DNA from: Clostridium culturomicium
Lineage (GTDB): Bacteria > Bacillota > Clostridia > Clostridiales > Clostridiaceae
Assembly: GCF_000821305.1 (NCBI RefSeq)
Contig: NZ_CCXK01000017.1
Coordinates: 1,180,159-1,244,158, forward strand
Direction: 5' to 3'
Length of the DNA: 64,000 bases
Positions 15,930 to 25,557 of the stretch are shown here, piece after piece. Positions within the stretch are counted from its first letter, which is position 1. Each line of letters begins with the position of its first letter. The notes under the pieces are model-generated. The model was not told the DNA's origin. It did not search any database and was given only the letters and a program-made list of their open reading frames with translations. The translations under genes and the position numbers were made by a program.

Positions 15930-17270
15930 CTAAAGTTTATTCTTAAGGATATGATACACCTTCGCTGGACGTCCTACATTATACTTGGATCTCTTAAAAT
16001 CTACTGTTGCTATTCCAGCTTTCTCAAGATTTCCAAAAACTCTATTAGCGTTTCGTATACTTCCACCAAAGTAATCCACAAAATCTTGCGCATATAAATC
16101 ATAGGATTCCTTTTCTTTTATTATATGAAATATCTTCTGAATAGTTATTTCAGAAAGCTGCGTTTGCTTAGCTACTCTGCTTACCTCTTCATCCTTCTCC
16201 AAACTGTATGTAATAGATTCATCTTTATCTAAAGGACCTTTAATTTCGCCTTCTTCATTAATCAAAAAATTTCCGCCATTACATAGCCCGTAACGTGAAG
16301 CCTTAACTGCATTATTTCTAGCTTCTTTCAAATTTTTCCCTATTCCATATCCTATGGAAACCTTTTGATTTTCATTAACCTTACTAAGGTATTTACTTAA
16401 ATCACATTGTGTATAATCTTTAGTCATATCCGATACAACAGATTTATTCGTGTATATCTCTAATCCATAAGAAACAGCTTTTACAACAAAATCAAAGAAA
16501 TTATTTTTTGCATAATCCAAAATATGTTTTTGTAACAATGCACATTGCCAATCTAACTCCTCATGGCTAAATGAACCCTGTATTGATATCTTTATTGCAG
16601 CAGGGTTTAATTTTTCATAACTCTCCACAGTGATTAAGGCCTCAATCTTTTCTACTATACCCTTAATATGCTCAATACTAGGGAAACCATAAGAACTGTT
16701 AATGCCCTTTTCCTTTAAAAAAGGCATCAAACTGCTAAATACACAAATTATATAATCTATGTTGCCATTTTCCCAAAGTGATAGTATTTTAGATTTAATT
16801 ATTTCTTCAGTAGAAATCAACTCACTTATATTTTTATTTTCAAAATAACTATATGGTAAATATTTTTCTCCTAAAAGCTTATTTATATTAATGTCAATTA
16901 ATTTATCACAAGTTATAAATTCATCAAATAATGTAAAAAAGTCCATACCCACTCTATTAAACTCTAAGGTTTTATTCTCTGAGATTAATTGAAGCATTAA
17001 TCTATATATTCCAGCTAAATCAGTTTCTAATGTTAGAATATCCCCCTGTAAATCTGGATTAACTTTCTCAACGATACTTTTAGCAGCACTTCCACTCACC
17101 ACTAATTTATCAAAATCATTCTTTGATAAATTAGTGGTTATCTCTGATAGATGCCTAAAATTAATATAATCTATAATTTCCCATTTAAAAGAAGGTTTTA
17201 TATTTTTTAAATTTTCTTCTATGTAATCATGTATATATGGAGTTAATATAAAAATTATCTTTGCATTCAT
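15930..17270 (-). CDS. Multidomain transcriptional regulator with C-terminal winged helix
   Basis: The 446-residue protein has three visible regions. Residues 1-200 look like a PrpR-N-type ligand domain (LVVSGSAAKSIVEK in the middle). About 215-345 is a degenerate GGDEF-like region (KISIQGSF; VSIGYGIGKNLKEARNNAVKASRYG). About 370-446 is a winged helix (RNANRVFGNLEKAGIATVDF). I infer that it senses a small molecule and controls the divergent M20/MFS genes, since it shares a 213-base intergenic region with them. The family is not named with certainty. Confidence 0.6.
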   Translation of the reverse strand: MNAKIIFILTPYIHDYIEENLKNIKPSFKWEIIDYINFRHLSEITTNLSKNDFDKLVVSGSAAKSIVEKVNPDLQGDILTLETDLAGIYRLMLQLISENKTLEFNRVGMDFFTLFDEFITCDKLIDININKLLGEKYLPYSYFENKNISELISTEEIIKSKILSLWENGNIDYIICVFSSLMPFLKEKGINSSYGFPSIEHIKGIVEKIEALITVESYEKLNPAAIKISIQGSFSHEELDWQCALLQKHILDYAKNNFFDFVVKAVSYGLEIYTNKSVVSDMTKDYTQCDLSKYLSKVNENQKVSIGYGIGKNLKEARNNAVKASRYGLCNGGNFLINEEGEIKGPLDKDESITYSLEKDEEVSRVAKQTQLSEITIQKIFHIIKEKESYDLYAQDFVDYFGGSIRNANRVFGNLEKAGIATVDFKRSKYNVGRPAKVYHILKNKL

Positions 17271-17401
17271 GTCATTCGCTCCTGTCCTTAGAAACTTATA
17301 AATATAATTGTATATTACTATTATACTTCCTTAGCTGCTATTACTCTATAAAATAAAACAATAATTGACGAAATTTATTTTTATAATATTCAATAAATTT
17401 A

Positions 17402-17460
17402 TTGACATAATTATGGCATAGCTTTATATTTAACTTACGGAATGTTCCTATATTATTCCG
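17402..17460 (+). promoter_or_regulatory. Promoter and inverted repeat of the M20/MFS operon
   Basis: TTGACA (17402-17407) and TATATT (17425-17430) have an ideal 17-base spacer. At the predicted start point lies CGGAAT-N11-ATTCCG (17438-17460), a likely operator for the divergent regulator or a 5' hairpin. Confidence 0.65.
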
Positions 17461-17483
17461 AAATTAAAAATGGAGGTATTTTT

Positions 17484-18659
17484 ATGGATTATTTAAAACA
17501 AGCAACAAAATTAAAAAATCAATTAATAATGTACAGAAGAAAAATTCACAGCTATGCTGAAGTTGGCATGAACCTGCCTAAAACTGTTGACTTTGTTATT
17601 TCAGAATTAAAAGCAATGGGCTATTCGCCAAAAAAAGTTGGGCAAAGTGGGGTTACTGCCACCATAGGCTGCAGTGGTAAAGTTATATTACTTCGAGCTG
17701 ACATGGATGCACTTCCTATGGAGGAAAAAAGCGGTGAACCTTTTGCTAGTACAAATGGTAATTGCCACGGATGTGGACATGATATGCATACAGCCATGCT
17801 CTTAGGTGCAGCAAAACTTTTAAAGGAAAATGAAGCTCAATTAAGTGGTACTGTGAAACTAATGTTTCAACCTGGGGAAGAACTCTTTAAAGGTTCGAAA
17901 GATATGATTGAGGCTGGTATTTTGGAAAATCCAAAAGTTGATGCTGCCTTAGCTATTCATACAGCTACAGGTGTAACACCTCTTGGTGTATTTATGTATA
18001 ACAATAGCAGTACTATGATGTGTTCAGCAGATACTTTTAAAATTACTATCAAAGGTAAAGGTTCTCATGGTTCCTATCCTCAAAATTCCATTGACCCAAT
18101 TAACATAGCTGCTCATGTTATCCTTGCCACTCAAGAGGTAATTGCTAGAGAAACTATACCATCAGAGCTATGTGTTCTTACTATTGGCAGTATTAATGCA
18201 GGTTCTATGGCAAATTCAATTCCTGAATCTGCTGTAATCACGGGTTCTATCAGGGCATCTTCAAAGGAAATGCGTTCCACTATGGTATCAAGAACAAAGG
18301 AAATTGCTGAACTTACTGCAGCAACCTTCCGTGGCACCTGTGAATTTGAACTGCTTTCTGGTACACCACCACTAATCTGTAATCCTCAGGTAGTAAACAG
18401 TATGGTTAAGTATATAAATGAGTTAGATTTTCAAGGAAAGTCCCCTTATCCAGGTCTTCAAGCAAATGCCTCTGAAGATTTTGCTGAAATAAGTGATCGT
18501 GTTCCAAGTGCATATATGATGTTAGGTGCTGGATTCCCTACTGACCCAAAAGCAGCAAATGCTCATGACCCAGCGGTTAGATTTAATGAAGATGCACTAC
18601 CAATTGGTGCGGCTATTTTAGCCCACTGTGCTGAACGTTGGTTAGCCGATAACCAATAA
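17484..18659 (+). CDS. M20-family amidohydrolase (aminoacylase/hippurate hydrolase type)
   Basis: The 391-residue zinc peptidase-like enzyme hydrolyses amide bonds of N-acylated amino acids. Metal-site motifs are visible: HSYAEVGMNLP, RADMDALPMEE, HGCGHDMHTAML, FQPGEE and a C-terminal ANASEDF region. The ATG at 17484 follows GGAGG by 8 bases; the more upstream ATG at 17442 lacks a ribosome site. It is followed after 47 bases by an MFS transporter, which suggests uptake or export of the substrate or product. Cytoplasmic. Confidence 0.85.
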   Translation: MDYLKQATKLKNQLIMYRRKIHSYAEVGMNLPKTVDFVISELKAMGYSPKKVGQSGVTATIGCSGKVILLRADMDALPMEEKSGEPFASTNGNCHGCGHDMHTAMLLGAAKLLKENEAQLSGTVKLMFQPGEELFKGSKDMIEAGILENPKVDAALAIHTATGVTPLGVFMYNNSSTMMCSADTFKITIKGKGSHGSYPQNSIDPINIAAHVILATQEVIARETIPSELCVLTIGSINAGSMANSIPESAVITGSIRASSKEMRSTMVSRTKEIAELTAATFRGTCEFELLSGTPPLICNPQVVNSMVKYINELDFQGKSPYPGLQANASEDFAEISDRVPSAYMMLGAGFPTDPKAANAHDPAVRFNEDALPIGAAILAHCAERWLADNQ

Positions 18660-18706
18660 TATAGTTTACTTTAAAATCAAATATATTTTAAATTGGGGGT
18701 ATCATT

Positions 18707-20140
18707 ATGTCAACGCAAAACAATACATCTACCGTAGCCATTCAACTATCCGATAGAAAAAGGATTGCTGTACAAGCCGGATGTGTATGCTTAATGCTTT
18801 CCATCGCAATGCTTGGACTTAGTTTTAACGTTCTACAAGGCCCAATTCTAATAGAAATGAATGCAATGAAATATTTTTCATTATTAACTATTTTCGCTAG
18901 TCTTGGTCTAGTTATAATGACACCAATTGGAGGAAAACTTGGCGATATATTTGGAAGAAGAAACATAGTAGTGATTTCTGGGAGTATCGCAGTGGTTTGC
19001 GGTTTAGGTTTAAGCTTAGTTAAAACCATAATTCCATTTATGACTTTAAGACTTATCTTAAGTGCAGCACAGGGTGCCTTTACTGCTGCCCCTTATATCA
19101 TTGCTCGTGAAATTAACGAAGCAAAAAATGTGCCTAAGGTTATGGGAATCCTTGCAAGCTCTGTTGCCTTTGGAGGCTTTGCAGGAAGCATCATCGCTGG
19201 AGCTCTTGCAGATGCTGGACTCCTTAACATTGCTATCGCGTTTCCTGTACTTCCATTAATAATAGGTATTATTCTTATTGCTATAAACATGCCAAATAAA
19301 AAACGTGAAGGTAAAACTCCTATGGACGTTTTAGGTATTGTAGTTCTCACTTTAGCAATCAGTTCTTTTGTTCTTTCTCTAAACTTTGGAAGTTCCTTAG
19401 GTTGGACTAATCCAATAATATTACTAGGCTTTATTGCCATGATAATATTCTTTTTCCTCCTTGTTAAGGTTGAGAACAAAGCCGTTGACCCAATTATTCC
19501 AATGAGACTTTTTAAAAATAGAAATTATACTACCTTGCTTTTAGTTGGATTTTTAGCTTATTTCTATATGACAACTATGAACACCTATGCACCTCTTGCA
19601 GTACAACAAGTAATGAATGAATCCGCGACTTTATCAGGGATTCTACAAATGCCACGTACAATTATTACAATGCTTCTACCTGCCCTTGTTGGTGTATGGG
19701 TTGGTAAAAAACGTGATAACTTCTGGATTGGTATGGCCATATCCTCAATTTTAGTTGCTGTAAGCTTCATTCCTTTATGCTTTATAAATTCTACTACCTC
19801 AATAGTACTTATGATTTCTTTAATTGGTGTAACAGGTTTAGCTGAAAGTATTAGAGGTGTAACTGTAACTGCAGCCGCTCAAAGCTTCCTTGATCCAAAA
19901 GATATCGGGGTTGGAACAGCTTTAGTTAACTTCTTCAACTCTGCAAGTAGTTTAATATCTGCTGCTGTTTGTGGTGCTGTTTTTAATGCAGCAGGCACTA
20001 ATGTTGCAAAAGGTGTAAATGGCACTTTCGTAGTTGCGGTAGCTTCATCAGTTCTTCAATTTATTATCGTTGTTATGTTTATACGTAAAGCAATGAGAAC
20101 ACAAAAACCTGCTAATTCTAATTCGATTGATGCAATTTAA
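18707..20140 (+). CDS. MFS transporter, drug:H+ antiporter (DHA2-like)
   Basis: The 477-residue membrane protein has 12-14 hydrophobic helices and the MFS loop motif GGKLGDIFGRRN near residue 85, typical for the DHA family. Start: GGGGG lies 7 bases before the ATG. It is in one unit with the M20 amidohydrolase, and a terminator follows 5 bases after the stop. The substrate is not readable; the pairing with an amidohydrolase suggests an N-acyl amino acid or its product rather than a drug. Confidence 0.8.
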   Translation: MSTQNNTSTVAIQLSDRKRIAVQAGCVCLMLSIAMLGLSFNVLQGPILIEMNAMKYFSLLTIFASLGLVIMTPIGGKLGDIFGRRNIVVISGSIAVVCGLGLSLVKTIIPFMTLRLILSAAQGAFTAAPYIIAREINEAKNVPKVMGILASSVAFGGFAGSIIAGALADAGLLNIAIAFPVLPLIIGIILIAINMPNKKREGKTPMDVLGIVVLTLAISSFVLSLNFGSSLGWTNPIILLGFIAMIIFFFLLVKVENKAVDPIIPMRLFKNRNYTTLLLVGFLAYFYMTTMNTYAPLAVQQVMNESATLSGILQMPRTIITMLLPALVGVWVGKKRDNFWIGMAISSILVAVSFIPLCFINSTTSIVLMISLIGVTGLAESIRGVTVTAAAQSFLDPKDIGVGTALVNFFNSASSLISAAVCGAVFNAAGTNVAKGVNGTFVVAVASSVLQFIIVVMFIRKAMRTQKPANSNSIDAI

Positions 20141-20144
20141 TTAG

Positions 20145-20183
20145 AAAAAGAGTGCTTCAAGACTATCTTGAAGCACTCTTTTT
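20145..20183. terminator. Bidirectional intrinsic terminator
   Basis: A perfect 17-base inverted repeat with a 5-base loop (AAAAAGAGTGCTTCAAG and its complement) lies between the convergent MFS and ABC-F genes and touches the ABC-F stop codon. Confidence 0.9.
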
Positions 20184-22110
20184 AACCTTCTAATTCTACC
20201 CAAAGCTCCATAACTTCCTCCAGCTTTCTGTTTAATTCTTCCTTTCTACAGTATAGCCCATTAAGCTCTTCATAACCTTTTACACCATTAGCCATTTCTA
20301 AATCAATGGTTGATATTTCTTCCTCAAGAACTGCAATGTTTCTTTCCACTTTTACCTTTTCAGCTTCTCTTTTTTTATTTTCATCAACACTCTTAGGCTT
20401 CTTACTCTTCTTAACCTGAACTTCTGTATCTTTAACCACACCAAGACTTCTTTTTTCAGCTACACTTTTATAATAATCATAGTTTCCAGGATAGCTTATT
20501 AGACTATAGTTCTCTATTGCAATAATCCGTTCACTAATTTTATTTATAAAATACCTGTCATGTGATACAAAAAAGATAGTTCCTTTAAATTCTTCCAAAG
20601 CTTCCTCCAAGGTTTCAATCGACTCAATATCTAAATGGTTAGTTGGCTCATCTAGGATTAATAAGTTAATATCCTCATATAAAAGCTTTGAAAGCTTTAA
20701 CCTTATTTTTTCTCCTCCAGAAAGATGCTTTATCTTTTTAAACACACTATTGCCATAGAACATAAACTTAGATAAATATTCACGAGCCTTTCCTTCAAGA
20801 ATCGAAATATCTTCTCTAAAATATTCAAGTACCGTTAATTGTTCATTAGTGAACTGTATATTCTGTGGAAGATAAGATGCTTTTACACTAGCACCAAATT
20901 CTACTACTCCGCCATCTGGTACTTCTTCACCTATCAGTAGTTTTATAAATGTGGTTTTTCCACTTCCATTTTCACCAATAATGGCAACTCTCTCTCCGTA
21001 ATTAATTAGCATATTAGCTTCTTTGAAAATCTTCTTATCCTTAAAACTTTTTGTAAGCTTTATGGCTTTTATAGTTTCATTCCCTGACCTTCCTGCTCCA
21101 TTTAAGGTCAGCTTCATGTTCTGCCTTTCAAAAATTGGTTTATCAATTCTATCCATCTTATCAAGCTTTTTCTGCATACTTGCAGCTCGCCTAAAGAACT
21201 TATTGTTATCTGCCCTCATTGCCCAGTCCCTTAAACTCTTTATGGTATCTTCCATAGCATTTATCTTCTTTTGCTGTTCTCTAAAATTTTCAAATTGAAT
21301 CCTCATATCCTCTTTTTTCTGATTAACAAAAGCAGAATAATTCCCCTTGTAAGTTTTGCATACCATATCCTCTATCTCTACAATTTTAGAAACTACATTA
21401 TCAAGAAAATATCTATCATGGGAAACTATGATTACAATTCCTTTATAACTTTTCAAGTAACCTTCAAGCCACTCAATAGAATTCATATCTAAATGGTTTG
21501 TAGGTTCATCTAAAAGTAAGATATCCGGATTATCTATTAAAAGCTTTCCTAAGATTACCCTGGTTTTTTCCCCACCACTTAAAAGATTGAAATTTTTATT
21601 TAAAAAACTGTCATCAAACTTTAGCCCTATACAAACCCTTCCTAGCTTTTCTTCAATTTCATAGCCACCTTTAACTTCAAATAGCTGAACCAATTCACTA
21701 TATCTTTTTAAAGTTCTTTCTAATTCAATACCTTTTAACACTTTCATTTCTTCTTCTAAAGAATGCATATCCTTCTCTATCCCATGAACCTGTTCAAATG
21801 CCAAATTCAAAATATCAATAACCTTTAAACTTTCATCATAACTTGGTACCTGCTCTAAATAAGCACAGGTTGCACCTCTGGTCATTGAAATAAATCCTTC
21901 GTCATACCCGGGACTTCTTGCCCCTGGATATCCAACACAATAATTCATTGGTTCTATTCCTGCGATTAATTTTAAAATGGTACTCTTACCACTGCCATTT
22001 GCTCCAACTATTCCAACCTTTTCCCCCGAATAGACCTGAAAGGTTATATCTTGTAAAACAAGGGTAGCATCCATATACTTTTTTATTCCCGTTACTAATA
22101 ATTCATCCAT
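20182..22110 (-). CDS. ABC-F family ATPase, probable ribosome-protection/translation factor
   Basis: The 642-residue protein has two ATPase domains without membrane segments: Walker A GANGSGKST (about residue 36) and GENGSGKTT (about 368), signatures LSGGEKTRV and LSGGEKIRL, and Walker B LLLDEPTNHLD and LILDEPTNHLD. Between them is the charged helical linker (residues about 255-330, RRAASMQKKLDKMDR) that reaches the ribosomal peptidyl-transferase centre in this family. A C-terminal coiled coil follows (about 545-640). The leader holds an attenuator with a leader peptide, typical of ABC-F genes that protect against lincosamides, pleuromutilins and streptogramin A. The exact subgroup is not certain. 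Confidence 0.85.
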   Translation of the reverse strand: MDELLVTGIKKYMDATLVLQDITFQVYSGEKVGIVGANGSGKSTILKLIAGIEPMNYCVGYPGARSPGYDEGFISMTRGATCAYLEQVPSYDESLKVIDILNLAFEQVHGIEKDMHSLEEEMKVLKGIELERTLKRYSELVQLFEVKGGYEIEEKLGRVCIGLKFDDSFLNKNFNLLSGGEKTRVILGKLLIDNPDILLLDEPTNHLDMNSIEWLEGYLKSYKGIVIIVSHDRYFLDNVVSKIVEIEDMVCKTYKGNYSAFVNQKKEDMRIQFENFREQQKKINAMEDTIKSLRDWAMRADNNKFFRRAASMQKKLDKMDRIDKPIFERQNMKLTLNGAGRSGNETIKAIKLTKSFKDKKIFKEANMLINYGERVAIIGENGSGKTTFIKLLIGEEVPDGGVVEFGASVKASYLPQNIQFTNEQLTVLEYFREDISILEGKAREYLSKFMFYGNSVFKKIKHLSGGEKIRLKLSKLLYEDINLLILDEPTNHLDIESIETLEEALEEFKGTIFFVSHDRYFINKISERIIAIENYSLISYPGNYDYYKSVAEKRSLGVVKDTEVQVKKSKKPKSVDENKKREAEKVKVERNIAVLEEEISTIDLEMANGVKGYEELNGLYCRKEELNRKLEEVMELWVELEG

Positions 22111-22201
22111 TAAACTTTCCTTCTTTCATTCACAATATTTGTGAATCTTTATGGATCGGCAAAACATGATTAACTTATTAAGTTTATATATAAAATAAAA
22201 A

Positions 22202-22234
22202 AGACTGAAAGAAGATTCAATCTCCTTACAGTCT
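22202..22234 (-). terminator. Leader terminator (attenuator) upstream of the ABC-F gene
   Basis: The minus strand forms AGACTG-AAG-AGATT paired with AATCT-CTT-CAGTCT, with small mismatches, followed by TTTTTTATTTTATATA. It is 92 bases before the ABC-F start codon and about 330 bases after the promoter. It would stop most leader transcripts unless an alternative fold forms. Confidence 0.75.
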
Positions 22235-22522
22235 GAAAAAATTCGAAATTCTTATAATTTATGAGTATTTCATATAAGTAAAATTTAGATAGCCTTTTTC
22301 ATCTATTTAAATTTCCTTATATACTACTCCCCAAAGCCACTTAACATGGTCAAGTACTTCAAAATATTTTTGAAGTATAAAAAAATTATATTTTCAAATC
22401 TCAATAAAGTAAGTTACCTTCTAAATGCCTAATTCCATAAAGAGTACAACAATAAGACCTAACATTATTAGGTTATTTTTACTCAATATAAAATACATAT
22501 TAATTTTAAATTAATATAAATC

Positions 22523-22543
22523 TTAACATTTAGCTGGTGTCAT
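22523..22543 (-). CDS. Leader peptide MTPAKC (uORF) of the ABC-F gene
   Basis: ATG-ACA-CCA-GCT-AAA-TGT-TAA is preceded by GGAGG 10 bases upstream, the strongest ribosome site in the leader. It begins about 23 bases after the predicted transcript start. Short leader peptides whose translation stalls in the presence of a peptidyl-transferase inhibitor are known from ABC-F and erm leaders. That this one stalls is inference. Confidence 0.65.
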   Translation of the reverse strand: MTPAKC

Positions 22544-22572
22544 AACTCACTTTCCTCCAATTCTTTTTTCTT

Positions 22573-22601
22573 ATTATAGCATAGCTAGAAATTATTGTAA
22601 A
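22573..22601 (-). promoter_or_regulatory. Sigma-A promoter of the ABC-F transcript
   Basis: TTTACA (22601-22596) and TATAAT (22578-22573) with a 17-base spacer lie 55 bases after the antiporter stop. The leader from here to the ABC-F start is about 455 bases. It also holds a hairpin ACCTAA/TTAGGT (22448-22464) and a CTTCAAAAATATTTTGAAG hairpin (22357-22375). No other gene lies in 22111-22655 apart from the six-residue leader peptide. Confidence 0.75.
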
Positions 22602-22655
22602 GTTCTCATCACCACATTTCTAGTTATGCAATTAATTCTTTATCCACCTTTTTTC

Positions 22656-24083
22656 CTATAATTGACTTAAAATATCATTGCCACTCAATACTAGTTTATC
22701 TCCAATCTGGATAACTGTTGATCCTTTAGGTACGATGATTTGGTCTTCACGCTTTATCATGACAATAAGTATATCTTCTGGTATTTCTGCATCCATTATA
22801 GCTTTTTCTGCCCACTCGCTATGTTTTTTTATGTCAACTTCCACTAATTCAGTATTGATGTCACCCATATAATCTGTAAATGTTTTTAATGCTGAACTAT
22901 CATCTTCATGATCAACTAAATTTAACTTATTTGCAACTTTAGGTATGAGTGTGCCCTGTAACGCTACAGAAAATAAAGCAATAAAGAATATTATGTGAAA
23001 TATATCATTTTCAATATTAACTCCAAATGTTACTGCAAATATAGCGAAAACCACTGAAGCTGCCCCTCTCAGACCAACCCATGAAATAAATAATTTTTCA
23101 TTAAGGGTAAATTTAAATGGACTAAGAATTGCAAATACAGCTATAGGTCTTGCTACTAATATTAAAAATACAGTTATAGCAATGGCTTTTCCAGTAACCT
23201 CCGGAAGCCTTGATGGAAATGATAATAGGCCCAGCATAAAAAACAAACTTATTTGCATAATCCATGATATACCATCAAAGAAATGAAACATACTTTTCTT
23301 ATGTGGTATTTTACTGTTTCCTATTATTAATCCGGCCAAATATACACTTAAATATCCATTTCCACCAAAATACTCACTAAGTGAATAGGATAATATTGTA
23401 GCCGCCGTTACAAAAATCACATAAAATCCATCGATCTCAAATTTAAAATGTCTAAGTATATATACGGTTATCTTAGCAATTAAATATCCAATAATTAATC
23501 CCAAAAAAACCTGCTTAAATATTAAAATTACTGCTGAACTTACAGAAACACTTCCTGGATTCTTCATTATACTCAATATTAAAATAGTAATCATATAAGC
23601 AAATGGGTCATTACTTCCACTTTCAACTTCTAAAATTGAAGCTATGGATCCCTTTAAATTTAGTTTTTGAGACCTCAATACTGCAAATACAGAGGCTGCA
23701 TCCGTTGAAGCAACTATGGCACCTATTAAAAATCCCTCCAACAGTGTAGTCTTCAATATAAAATAACAAAACATTCCCGTAAGGCCTGACGTAACAACAA
23801 CTCCAAGCGATGACAGCAACACTGACGGAATTGCTACTGGTTTTGCTACACTCCAATTAGTACCAAATCCTCCATAAAACATAATAAAAACTAGCCCTAA
23901 AGAGCATATCTTACTTGTTAATTCAAAATTATCAAAATAAATTCCAACTAAACCATCTGACCCAAACATCATTCCTAGCACAATAAAAATAAGCAGCATA
24001 GGAACTCCAAACTTATATAGAACTTTACTTGAGGTAATACAAATAATTAATACCAATCCACTAATTATCATCAATTCGGTCAT
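22656..24083 (-). CDS. CPA1/NhaP2-type cation/proton antiporter with RCK_C domain
   Basis: The 475-residue protein has about 12-13 transmembrane helices with the antiporter core motifs GAIVASTDAASVFAVL and LEVESGSNDPFAYM (acidic residues for ion exchange). A C-terminal cytosolic TrkA-C/RCK_C domain follows (about residues 400-475; EIPEDILIVMIKREDQII, GSTVIQIGDKLVLSG) that binds a regulatory ligand. Related proteins exchange K+ or Na+ for protons, and the RCK_C domain favours potassium/proton exchange. Monocistronic. Confidence 0.85.
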   Translation of the reverse strand: MTELMIISGLVLIICITSSKVLYKFGVPMLLIFIVLGMMFGSDGLVGIYFDNFELTSKICSLGLVFIMFYGGFGTNWSVAKPVAIPSVLLSSLGVVVTSGLTGMFCYFILKTTLLEGFLIGAIVASTDAASVFAVLRSQKLNLKGSIASILEVESGSNDPFAYMITILILSIMKNPGSVSVSSAVILIFKQVFLGLIIGYLIAKITVYILRHFKFEIDGFYVIFVTAATILSYSLSEYFGGNGYLSVYLAGLIIGNSKIPHKKSMFHFFDGISWIMQISLFFMLGLLSFPSRLPEVTGKAIAITVFLILVARPIAVFAILSPFKFTLNEKLFISWVGLRGAASVVFAIFAVTFGVNIENDIFHIIFFIALFSVALQGTLIPKVANKLNLVDHEDDSSALKTFTDYMGDINTELVEVDIKKHSEWAEKAIMDAEIPEDILIVMIKREDQIIVPKGSTVIQIGDKLVLSGNDILSQL

Positions 24084-24335
24084 ATAACTCCCCCTTTTAA
24101 TCTTTTAATAAAAAACACCTTATACTTTATATTATTACATGACATCTAATAATTGTCACAAAATCAAAACACATTTAGATTTATAATTTTAGCAAGATAA
24201 TATTTCCTTACAACAATATAATACCATTTATTCACATTTAATACTAAATACTTTTTGCTTAGTTATTTTTACTATAGCCAGATTTTTTATAGAACGTTGC
24301 ATGCTTATATTAACTTTCTTAAATATTAAAATAAA

Positions 24336-24370
24336 AATGAGCATCCACCTTAATCTTTTAGATGCTCATT
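24336..24370 (-). terminator. Intrinsic terminator after the acyltransferase gene
   Basis: AATGAGCATC / GATGCTCATT with a minus-strand TTTTTATTTTAATA tail. The remaining 24084-24335 upstream of the antiporter gene is AT-rich with no other feature except that gene's promoter region. Confidence 0.8.
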
Positions 24371-24439
24371 AATATATGAACTACATTAGAATTCACATGG
24401 ACTATTTAGTTGTTTTCTTTTAGTTATAAACTCAAACTT

Positions 24440-25540
24440 TTATTTTTTACTTCTTTTAAAAAAAACTCTTTTTGAAACTTCACTACTTCCTTCTGTAAAT
24501 TTTCTATAAAATTCTGCTCCGAGATTACTTATAACTATTATAACTATAGATAAAATAATAAAAGATAAGTAGGATAAGCTATCTCCTGCTATAATTAATG
24601 CTGTCCACCCGATTAATATCCAATGGATAAAATATATAGGAGTTGCATTCATACTCCATCTTGTCATTAAATAAATTAACCCTTTAGGAATATAAGGCAT
24701 AATAAAGCTAATTAAAGAAATCTCTAAAATTACAAAGGCTGTGAATGTTATATTGTCTGTAAAAAAATGATGATAATATGCTATATCTGTATTTAGTCCA
24801 CTCTGCAATCCTATTGACCAATTAAATGTAAAAATACCTCCAAAGAAAAATAAAGCTGAAGCTATAGCTGCTCTTATATAAAACTTTCTTTTATCCTGAC
24901 ATCTTATAAGAAGGCATCCAAATAAATAACCTGTCAAGGGATAAAAAATCCATGTGAGGAAAGGAAAGTATGAATACTCACTTGCCCCCCATATTAAACC
25001 TATAAATAAAGACGCCCAAAAATTATCTATATTGATATCTGATAAAAATATATTTGATAATGCAAAAGCGATAGCACATATGGTTATTGTTAGGTAATCC
25101 TCTCTTAAGTATTTTAACAATCCAAAAAAAATCATAGCTAGCCCTGCAAATTGAAATATATCAACACTAAAAAGTTGAACTAAAGCACCATAATAAAAAC
25201 TTAAATCCCGTAAAATAAAGTAATTAATTAAATAAGGGAGAAATCCTCTAAGAAAATTAAGAATATACCCTCCTGCTAAAAGCATCAAACCTCTTTTAAA
25301 AAATACCTTTGGCTCCTCATGCTTAGTATAATTTACTCCTACACCTAGTAGGAACATAAACATTGGTGCAGCTGGCAAACCTCCAACGAAATCAATTATT
25401 TTTCCAAACCAACTACTAATTACTTCCTCCTTTGAAAAATATAATTGAACATGAACCAATATCATAAAAAAAATCGCCAGACCTCTTGCTACATCCAGCT
25501 CTAATTGTCTGCCTGTATTACTTTTTTCTTCTGTAAACAT
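24440..25540 (-). CDS. HGSNAT/DUF1624-type membrane acyltransferase
   Basis: The 366-residue protein has about ten transmembrane helices. It begins with the family hallmark RQLELDVARGLAIFFMILVH, in which the N-terminal Asp and the His at the end of helix 1 are conserved. It resembles heparan-alpha-glucosaminide N-acetyltransferase-like and DUF1624 proteins, which transfer acyl groups across the membrane to sugars or lipids; the acceptor is unknown. Shine-Dalgarno AGGAGG lies 8 bases before the ATG, directly after a strong hairpin. Confidence 0.7.
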   Translation of the reverse strand: MFTEEKSNTGRQLELDVARGLAIFFMILVHVQLYFSKEEVISSWFGKIIDFVGGLPAAPMFMFLLGVGVNYTKHEEPKVFFKRGLMLLAGGYILNFLRGFLPYLINYFILRDLSFYYGALVQLFSVDIFQFAGLAMIFFGLLKYLREDYLTITICAIAFALSNIFLSDINIDNFWASLFIGLIWGASEYSYFPFLTWIFYPLTGYLFGCLLIRCQDKRKFYIRAAIASALFFFGGIFTFNWSIGLQSGLNTDIAYYHHFFTDNITFTAFVILEISLISFIMPYIPKGLIYLMTRWSMNATPIYFIHWILIGWTALIIAGDSLSYLSFIILSIVIIVISNLGAEFYRKFTEGSSEVSKRVFFKRSKK

Positions 25541-25557
25541 AAAAATGCCTCCTAAAC

